Positions 1 through 4,570 of a stretch of 6,494 nucleotides of DNA are shown here, one piece after another; the stretch's first letter is position 1, and each line of letters starts with the position of its first letter. The notes below the pieces were generated by a model. The model ran no database searches. It was not told where the DNA came from and was given only the letters and a program-made list of their open reading frames with translations. A program made the translations under genes and the position numbers. This DNA is from an uncultured Prevotellaceae bacterium (GTDB lineage Bacteria; Bacteroidota; Bacteroidia; Bacteroidales; Bacteroidaceae): contig OMTC01000251.1 in assembly GCA_900313845.1 (NCBI GenBank), positions 1 to 6,494 on the forward strand. Direction: 5' to 3'.

Positions 1-355
1 TAATAAAGTGGAAAATGGAATTCTTACCGCAAAAGAAATTTCCATGCTCAATTTTCAAAACCTCGATCTCATTGTGCTTTCAGCATGCCAAACAGGGTTA
101 GGTGAAATCAAAGAAGATGGAGTATTTGGTTTACAACGAGCATTTAAAAAAGCTGGAGCTCACACACTTATCTTAAGTTTATGGAATGTATCTGATAAGG
201 CAACTCAACTTATGATGTCAAGCTTTTATTCAAATCTATTGGAAGGAAAGAATCGTTATGACGCATTTAAGAGCGCTCAGCGTACCGTTCAAAATAGTGA
301 AAACATGTCAAATCCCTACTTTTGGGCATCTTTTATTTTGCTTGACGATATCTAA
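1..355 (+). CDS. CHAT-domain (caspase-like) protein, C-terminal part only
   Basis: This is the end of a CHAT-domain protein, a caspase-family peptidase fold that in Bacteroidetes usually follows a TPR array. The reading frame is open to the left edge (Asn at 2-4, Lys at 5-7), so the GTG at 8 is an internal valine and not a start. Visible motifs are LSACQTG with the presumed catalytic Cys at 86-88, then GVFGLQRAFKKAGA, LSLWNVSDKAT, and a closing PYFWASFILLDD. This is the usual order of the CHAT C-terminal half. The catalytic His and any TPR or partner domain lie outside the window, so activity cannot be judged. The gene ends with TAA at 353-355 and a strong hairpin follows within 40 bases. It looks more AT-rich than the genes to its right. 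CHAT proteins can be proteases in defence or cell-death systems, but nothing here shows that role. Family assignment is secure; function is open. Confidence 0.9.
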   Translation, partial: NKVENGILTAKEISMLNFQNLDLIVLSACQTGLGEIKEDGVFGLQRAFKKAGAHTLILSLWNVSDKATQLMMSSFYSNLLEGKNRYDAFKSAQRTVQNSENMSNPYFWASFILLDDI

Positions 356-393
356 TCATAAGATTAACATTGGCTATGCTAAGCAGCATGCAG

Positions 394-433
394 ACGAGAA
401 AAAGGTGGTCAATTACCACCTTTTTCTCGTTTT
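394..433 (+). terminator. Intrinsic terminator after the CHAT gene
   Basis: A perfect 16-bp stem (394-409 with 415-430) has a 5-nt loop, CAATT. The core is AGGTGGT/ACCACCT. The 5' arm starts with an A-rich run and the 3' arm ends with a T-rich run (TTTTTCTCGTTTT). The A-rich 5' arm gives a T-run on the other strand too, so it could stop transcription from either side. It lies 38 bases after the CHAT stop codon. Confidence 0.78.
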
Positions 434-473
434 AGGGGATTTTCTGTAGTGTATGTGTGGATTGACTGAAGCG

Positions 474-595
474 TTCCTTTGGATTCAACTAGTTGCCGAA
501 GGCTCGCCAAGTCGATGGCGAGCCTTCGGCGTTGCGATGGCGAAGGTTCGCCATGTCAACGTTGAGGGCTCGGCATTTTAGTTGAACCAAAGAAA
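474..595. repeat. Nested-palindrome element, MITE- or REP-like
   Basis: An outer imperfect inverted repeat (477-491 with 579-592; CTTTGGATTCAACTA against TAGTTGAACCAAAG) pairs over 14 bp with one bulged A at 483. It extends to 474/595 past one mismatch. Inside are two hairpins. The first is a perfect 14-bp stem, GCCGAAGGCTCGCC (495-508) with 517-530. The second joins 531-544 with 547-560 (GTTG, a 2x2 internal loop, then ATGGCGAA/TTCGCCAT). A third related piece, GTTGAGGGCTCGGC, sits at 561-574. The motif GTTG...AGGnTCG thus recurs three times. The GC-rich core stands out from its AT-rich surroundings. I see no open reading frame or target-site duplication. It could be a mobile miniature element, a REP-type repeat or a structured RNA; the sequence alone does not decide. 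Confidence 0.65.
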
Positions 596-702
596 TGATT
601 CGGTATAATCAAAGAAAAGGTTCTGAAAAATCAGAGGATAGTATCAGTATTTTCAAAGAAGAGCGCCAGTAAAGTCGAAACTTTCAGATTGTTTTGTTAA
701 AT

Positions 703-761
703 AACTAAAAATATTAGTTGAAATAAAAGATTTTTTAGTTGTATGTGAAAATTTTTTAGTT
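703..761 (+). promoter_or_regulatory. Candidate BlaI-type operator array (TTAGTT boxes)
   Basis: TTAGTT occurs at 714-719, 735-740 and 756-761, with starts exactly 21 bp apart, about two helical turns. The first copy also forms a dyad with AACTAA at 703-708 (AACTAA-n5-TTAGTT). The second and third copies are alike over 18 bases (727-744 and 748-765, 16 matches). The second box overlaps the -33 element and the third touches the -7 box, so a bound protein would block RNA polymerase. The natural candidate ligand is the BlaI-family repressor encoded just downstream. That link is inferred from position and symmetry. Confidence 0.5.
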
Positions 762-768
762 ATATTTG
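739..768 (+). promoter_or_regulatory. Bacteroidetes-type promoter of the blaI-M56 operon
   Basis: TATATTTG at 761-768 fits the Bacteroidetes -7 consensus TAnnTTTG. TTG at 739-741 lies 19 bases upstream, as expected for the -33 element. Transcription would begin shortly after 768, leaving a leader of about 20 bases before the ATG at 798. No strong Shine-Dalgarno sequence is seen, which is normal for this phylum. Confidence 0.62.
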
Positions 769-797
769 CGGTCGAAACAACAATAACTGTAAAGTAT

Positions 798-1166
798 ATG
801 AAAAGACTAACACGAAAGGAAGAGGAAATCATGAACCTCTTTTGGGACTACGGAGCCATGTTTGTGCGTGAGTTGTTGGAGAAATATGAGGAGCCTCGAC
901 CACACTTCAACACGCTCTCTACGATGATTCGCATTCTTGAATCGAACGGTTTTCTGAGTCATCGGGCATACGGGAAATCGTATCAGTATTTCCCGGTGGT
1001 AAATCGTGAGGAATATCAGAAGGGCACGCTCTTCGGAGTGATAAAGAACTATTTCAACAATTCCTATCTGAGTGCGGTTTCTTCGTTGGTGAAGGAGGAG
1101 AAAATCTCAATTGAGGAATTGAAGGAACTGATTTCGGAATTGGAAAAGGAAAAAGATGCACAGTGA
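798..1166 (+). CDS. BlaI/MecI/CopY-family transcriptional repressor
   Basis: This is a 122-residue winged-helix repressor, the usual full length for the family. Residues ~1-72 form the DNA-binding domain: LTRKEEEIMNLFW opens it, HFNTLSTMIRILESNGFL (36-53) is the recognition-helix region, and HRAYGKSYQYFP is the wing. Residues ~73-122 are the helical dimerisation arm, ending in a Glu/Lys-rich helix. Known relatives repress target genes as dimers until a partner M56 peptidase triggers their cleavage. The M56 gene starts 24 bases downstream, so the pair is very likely one operon, and the TTAGTT boxes upstream suggest autorepression. In S. aureus BlaI/MecI, cleavage falls at an Asn-Phe bond near residue 101. 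The matching stretch here reads SSLVKEEKIS and has no Asn-Phe, so the inactivation site must differ. The regulated targets beyond its own operon cannot be told from the window. Confidence 0.92.
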   Translation: MKRLTRKEEEIMNLFWDYGAMFVRELLEKYEEPRPHFNTLSTMIRILESNGFLSHRAYGKSYQYFPVVNREEYQKGTLFGVIKNYFNNSYLSAVSSLVKEEKISIEELKELISELEKEKDAQ

Positions 1167-1190
1167 CGAACTGTGGCTGAATGACTCGGA

Positions 1191-2717
1191 ATGATGGAAA
1201 CTCAGCTGGTTTACATAGGGAAAGTGGCTGTCTTGTTGGCTGTTTTCTACCTGTTCTACCGTTGCCTGTTGGCAAAAGAAGCTTGGCATCGGTTCAATCG
1301 TGTGATGCTGTGGCTCAATGTTGTGCTGGCATTTGCATTGCCATTTTGTGTGATAACGACGGAGAAAGTAGTCCATGTGAAGGAAATGCTTCAGGCAGTG
1401 CAAGTGAATGACGGCATGGTGATGGCAGAAGAAAGGATGGTTGCTGCAACTGAGAATCCGATAGATGGTATGACGATTCTCTTCTGCATCTATGTGGTAG
1501 GTGTTTGTGTCGCGCTTGTGTGGATACTGATTTCCATTGCCCGTGTTAAGCGTATCATCAGCTGCGGTAAAAAGATACGGCTGAAAGGGGACAACATTAC
1601 GCTTGTCTTGACCGAGAAGCAGACGGAACCGTTCAGCTGGATGCACTTCGTTGTGATGTCGCGCAAGGACTATGAGACGGGAAATCGTGCTATCCTCTTG
1701 CACGAACAGGCTCACGTGCGCATGTTCCATTCCGTCGATGTGCTGCTTATCAATTTGGTTTGTGCCTTTCAGTGGTTCAATCCTGCTGCTTGGCTCATGC
1801 GGAAGAATCTGAAGGAAATACATGAATACGAGGCGGATGCTGCGACTCTGCAAAGTGGCATTTCGCTGAAAAGCTATCAAGACTTACTCATAAAAAAGGC
1901 TGTCGGCACGAGCGGCCACTCCATTGCCAACAGCCTGAATCACAGTTCACTAAAAAATCGTTTAACTATGATGTACTTAAAGAAATCATGCATGAGAAGT
2001 GCGCTGAAAGCACTCTATGCGCTCCCTATCGTGGGAATCAGTATGGCTGCAACAGCCAAAACCATCGTCGTATATGAGTACGACAAGTCGGAAACCAGCA
2101 TCACTTCCCTTTCTGAGGACAAAGTTATGCAAAAAACAATGCTTGAGCAAACAAAAACGACAGAAAGTATCCATGTGCAGAAAAAGGAATTGAAATTGTC
2201 TAAGGCTGAAGAAAAGGAAACAGCCAAGGAAACGAATGAATTGGTGGTTGACAGTATCTCTCCTAAGAACGCAACCAACAGAAATGTGGTGCGTAGTGAC
2301 GAAGAAGTGATTTATACAAATCTTCAGGAAATCTTAAGTGAAAACGAGGATATTGCAGAACTGGTTTTAAGAGCACTCGTCAAAAGATTCCCCAATGCCA
2401 CTTATCAGACGGATGAAGGATTCAGAATCAATGGCAAGGAGGTGAAAAAGATTGTGTTTGACGGAAAAAATGAAGTAAGTGCTGACTTATTTAATCATGT
2501 CAAACTAAACTTACCAGAACCTGAGGAGCCATTGGTCGTCATCAACGGACAAGAAGCAAAGATTCTGGACATTCTTTTGGTGAGCCCTGACGATATCAGT
2601 GATATGACTGTGTTGAAAGGTACACCAGCTACCGCCATTTATGGAGAAAAAGGAAAAAATGGTGCAATACAAATCAACACTAAACAGAATGCTCCCATAT
2701 CAAGGGAAAAACAGTAA
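1191..2717 (+). CDS. BlaR1-like M56 membrane metallopeptidase with C-terminal TonB-plug-like domain
   Basis: This 508-residue membrane zinc peptidase is of the BlaR1/MecR1 type (family M56). Hydrophobic segments lie near residues 8-27, 38-55, 95-116 and 272-289. The cytosolic protease domain between the last two carries HEQAH (171-175, codons from 1701) and HEYEAD (211-216), whose first or second Glu should be the third zinc ligand. The part after residue ~290 should lie outside the inner membrane. It has a Lys/Glu/Thr-rich linker (~305-360), then a piece resembling the start of a TonB receptor plug (RFPNATYQTDEGFRINGKEV, then KKIVFDGK), then a clearer plug motif (LVVINGQEA, DISDMTVLKGTPATAIYGEK, GKNGAIQINTK; ~448-498). 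There is no penicillin-binding sensor domain. The start is ATG 1191 or 1194; an in-frame TGA at 1182-1184 rules out anything earlier. With the repressor 24 bases upstream it forms a likely sense-and-derepress pair. The signal is unknown. Confidence 0.92.
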   Translation: MMETQLVYIGKVAVLLAVFYLFYRCLLAKEAWHRFNRVMLWLNVVLAFALPFCVITTEKVVHVKEMLQAVQVNDGMVMAEERMVAATENPIDGMTILFCIYVVGVCVALVWILISIARVKRIISCGKKIRLKGDNITLVLTEKQTEPFSWMHFVVMSRKDYETGNRAILLHEQAHVRMFHSVDVLLINLVCAFQWFNPAAWLMRKNLKEIHEYEADAATLQSGISLKSYQDLLIKKAVGTSGHSIANSLNHSSLKNRLTMMYLKKSCMRSALKALYALPIVGISMAATAKTIVVYEYDKSETSITSLSEDKVMQKTMLEQTKTTESIHVQKKELKLSKAEEKETAKETNELVVDSISPKNATNRNVVRSDEEVIYTNLQEILSENEDIAELVLRALVKRFPNATYQTDEGFRINGKEVKKIVFDGKNEVSADLFNHVKLNLPEPEEPLVVINGQEAKILDILLVSPDDISDMTVLKGTPATAIYGEKGKNGAIQINTKQNAPISREKQ

Positions 2718-2768
2718 ATCCTAAAACTGCAGTTAATTAAGTTAGTAATAAGACAATATAAACCGGTT

Positions 2769-2808
2769 AACCTTGTTGCGGCTCGTGAGAGTTGTAACAA
2801 GGTTTTTT
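2769..2808 (+). terminator. Intrinsic terminator of the blaI-M56 operon
   Basis: A perfect 9-bp stem AACCTTGTT (2769-2777) / AACAAGGTT (2796-2804) has an 18-nt loop and is followed by a T-run (2803-2808). It begins 51 bases after the M56 stop. It ends 9 bases before the 3' end of the convergent rnhB gene. On the - strand there is no matching T-run, so it looks one-directional. Confidence 0.8.
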
Positions 2809-2817
2809 CTGTGCGGG

Positions 2818-3487
2818 TCAATCTCCAAAGTCGAAGGAAAGCTGGCTGTCGCCAAGGAGGTTGAAAGTGCGGCGGTGGTAGGGCGTGGTACCATGCTCCT
2901 TGATGCCTTGTCGGTGCTCCTTGGTGGGATAGCCGGCGTTGTGGTTCCAACCGTAGTAAGGGTATTGCTCGTGGAGCTCCTTCATGTAGTCGTCAGATGG
3001 AGGCGGCAGCGATGGAGAGATACTTGCCATCGCCTTTCACGATGGTGGTGTGAGGAAGGGGATGGCGCAGCTCAGCACTGTCGCGGTTTTCGTAATAGGT
3101 ATAGAAACGATTGCCATCGATAATGAGGGCTTCGGGACGAACGGCAAGGGCATCGATGGCACGATGCATGGCTGTGATGCTGGCACGGAGGATATTCATC
3201 TGGTCAATTTCGGGTGCAGTCACAATGCCCAATGCCCATGCAATGGCATCGCGCTGGATTTCTTCGCGGAGCGCATAGCGTTGCTTGGCGGTGAGTTGCT
3301 TGGAGTCGTTCAACAGTGGATTCTCATAGTCTTTCGGAAGAATCACTGCGGCAGCATAGACACTGCCGGCAAGGCATCCACGCCCTGCTTCATCGCAACC
3401 TGCCTCGATGAGGTCTTTATGGTAATATGGAAGGAGAAGCCCCTTCCCAGCCTCCCCAAGGGGAGGAGTTGTAGTTACACTGTTCAT
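2818..3487 (-). pseudogene. rnhB: Ribonuclease HII gene, frameshifted by an internal deletion
   Basis: RNase HII cuts the RNA strand of RNA-DNA hybrids and removes single ribonucleotides from DNA. The 5' frame (3487 to 2993) gives 164 residues with GCDEAGRG (D32, E33), IIDGNRF (D124) and VKGDGKYLSIAAASI (D153), so all four expected acidic active-site residues are present. It then hits TGA at 2993-2995. The rest of the protein continues in another frame as DDYMKELHEQYPYYGWNHNAGYPTK and so on to HGTTPYHRRTFNLLGDSQLSFDF, stopping at 2818-2820. Family members read SILAKxxRDDYM at the break, so LAKxxR is missing: about 17 nt lost, giving the frame change. A slip at the TGA would not restore that motif. 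Residues 1-16 (MNSVTTTPPLGEAGKG) are encoded by the inverted-repeat element at 3440-3551; family homology begins at LLLPYYHKDLIEAG, which has no start codon of its own. A real pseudogene or an assembly error are both possible. Confidence 0.85.
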
Positions 3488-3551
3488 AAAACAAATCCAT
3501 TGAGTTCTCCATTGGCAGCAGGTTCTTCCCTCTTGGGGAGGATTAAAGGGG
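3440..3551. repeat. MITE-like inverted-repeat element between rnhB and the DUF3108 gene
   Basis: Two related 29-bp ends face each other: 3440-3468 (CCCCTTCCCAG then CCTCCCCAAGGGGAGGAG) and the reverse complement of 3523-3551 (CCCCTTTAAT then CCTCCCCAAGAGGGAAGAA). The left end is itself a hairpin, CCTCCCC-AA-GGGGAGG (3451-3466). The 54 bp between the ends are unremarkable. The element begins two bases from the DUF3108 stop codon and runs into the 5' end of rnhB, supplying its ATG (3485-3487). GC-rich CCTCCCCAAGGGGAGG-type repeats are, from memory, scattered through Prevotella and related genomes. I see no transposase and no target-site duplication. Confidence 0.65.
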
Positions 3552-3552
3552 A

Positions 3553-4407
3553 CTATTTCTTTTTCACAATGCTCGTTTGTGGATTTTTCAGACCTTTGCC
3601 ACTCTTATAAAAAGCTTTGGCTGTGCCAAAACGGAGGTAGAAATCGATGCGGACAGGCAAATGGTTTTGGTCGTCGGTGACGTAGAAACGAAGCATTTCC
3701 TTATCTTTGTCCTTCACGTCGTAATCGAGCAAAGAAAAAACCAAACAGCGATATTTCACATCGTCGTTTGCCTCAAACACCTCTTTTCCTTTATAGACAA
3801 GTGTTTGTTCCTCCACTTTCTTTCCTGTAGCCATAGGAAAATGGATGCGCTGCCCCACTTTGTAATCAGAAGCATCAAAGGAACGTGCCACATTCAGAAT
3901 GCTCAACATATCGTAGTTGCATTCATCCGTTTCGTGCTGAGTCTTCAAGAGTTCACCTTCGTGCGTGAGGAAATGCTGATTCACATGACTCTTGCCATTG
4001 GGATAGGAATACCACACCTCATCCACGGTGTAACGTTTGCCTTCCAACGCTCCCTTACGGTAATAAAGGGGAACCATCGTGGGTGTCATCTGACTGATAA
4101 GGGTGTCCTTCATCGGAAAAACCGAATTGAGTCGCTTACTCCCTTGAAACAACAAATCGGTGCGCAGGGATTCTTGTCCTTTGTATGTTGTTTTCTTAAC
4201 GGTATAGTTCGCTGTTCCCGCCTTCACCCAGATAAATTTCCAGTTGAAATAGAGGTCGTAGGTGAGGGCTTCACCTGCCTGAAACGCCTTGTTCTCGTGT
4301 TCACATTGCGCATAGGTCTGCATTGCAGGCAACATGAAGGATGCGCCCACCAAGAAGAGGATGGACAATGCACGAGAGGCAATGATTGATAAATTGAATT
4401 TTCTCAT
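3553..4407 (-). CDS. Secreted DUF3108-family protein
   Basis: This 284-residue protein has an N-terminal signal peptide: basic MRKFNLSIIASR, a hydrophobic stretch (~12-28), and probable cleavage after QTYA (residue 33), before QCEHENK. The cysteine at 35 is not in a clear lipobox, so a soluble periplasmic protein is favoured over a lipoprotein. The mature part looks like a DUF3108 domain. It opens with AFQAGEALTYDLYFNWKFIW and VKAGTANY, continues with MKDTLISQM, PLYYRKGALEGKRYTVDEVW and NYDMLSILNVARS, and ends in the beta-rich FYVTDDQNHLPVRIDFYLRFGTAKAFY. This fits the family from end to end, so the gene looks intact. DUF3108 has no defined activity; a cell-envelope beta-barrel or lipocalin-like fold is only a guess. 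It lies between the Ig-like gene (163 bases upstream) and rnhB, all in the same direction. The stop TAG is at 3553-3555. Confidence 0.86.
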   Translation of the reverse strand: MRKFNLSIIASRALSILFLVGASFMLPAMQTYAQCEHENKAFQAGEALTYDLYFNWKFIWVKAGTANYTVKKTTYKGQESLRTDLLFQGSKRLNSVFPMKDTLISQMTPTMVPLYYRKGALEGKRYTVDEVWYSYPNGKSHVNQHFLTHEGELLKTQHETDECNYDMLSILNVARSFDASDYKVGQRIHFPMATGKKVEEQTLVYKGKEVFEANDDVKYRCLVFSLLDYDVKDKDKEMLRFYVTDDQNHLPVRIDFYLRFGTAKAFYKSGKGLKNPQTSIVKKK

Positions 4408-4438
4408 AACTTGTTAATCAATAATGTTTAGGTATAAA

Positions 4439-4489
4439 AATAGAGTGATATAAATAATAGAGCGATATAAATAATAGAGCGATATTTAT
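4439..4489. repeat. 17-bp tandem repeat, three copies
   Basis: The unit AATAGAGYGATATAAAT is repeated head to tail at 4439-4455, 4456-4472 and 4473-4489. The first copy has T where the others have C, and the third drifts at its end (GATATTTAT). It lies 32 bases upstream of the DUF3108 start codon. I could not place a TAnnTTTG promoter in it with correct spacing, so a regulatory role is unproven. Copy number could vary between strains through slippage. Confidence 0.9.
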
Positions 4490-4570
4490 GTCAAAAGTTA
4501 ATAGTTGAGAGTTAAAATTTTGGTGCAATTACAGAAAAAAGGTCCAAAACTCCAAACTATTAGGAGAGGA

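Larger units (their letters stand above)
356..797. other. Intergenic region between CHAT gene and blaI-like operon
   Basis: This stretch of 442 bases has no convincing gene. It holds the CHAT terminator hairpin (394-433), a GC-rich nested-palindrome element (474-595) and the operator and promoter region of the next operon (703-768). The bases 434-473 and 596-702 are AT-rich and I see nothing definite in them. A short open frame crossing 258-449 runs through the CHAT gene and the terminator stem and is a shadow. Confidence 0.7.

Noticed and set aside
483..587. Possible integron attC site: ATTCAAC (483-489) fits RYYYAAC and GTTGAAC (581-587) fits GTTRRRY, about 105 bp apart.
   Set aside because: The fold has two separate internal hairpins and long terminal repeats, unlike the single imperfect stem of attC. 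There is one copy only, no integrase, and a terminator lies between it and the preceding gene. The short degenerate boxes can match by chance.
1107..1880. Long open frame on the - strand opposite the blaI-M56 genes (257 codons).
   Set aside because: It is rich in His, Gln and Ser with no recognisable domain, and lies wholly opposite two well-supported genes. It is an antisense shadow.
2985..3000. Programmed +1 frameshift in rnhB at ATC-TGA-C, similar in form to the prfB site.
   Set aside because: A +1 slip would rejoin the frame but give SI-DDYM without the conserved LAKxxR residues, and no slippery CTT or upstream Shine-Dalgarno-like spur is seen. A deletion explains it better.
3577..4389. 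Long open frame on the + strand opposite the DUF3108 gene (270 codons).
   Set aside because: It mirrors a well-supported gene with a signal peptide and family motifs, and has no recognisable motifs of its own.
4431..4445. Possible - strand -7 box TATTTTTA for the DUF3108 gene.
   Set aside because: The last base departs from TAnnTTTG and there is no TTG at the -33 position with 19-bp spacing.
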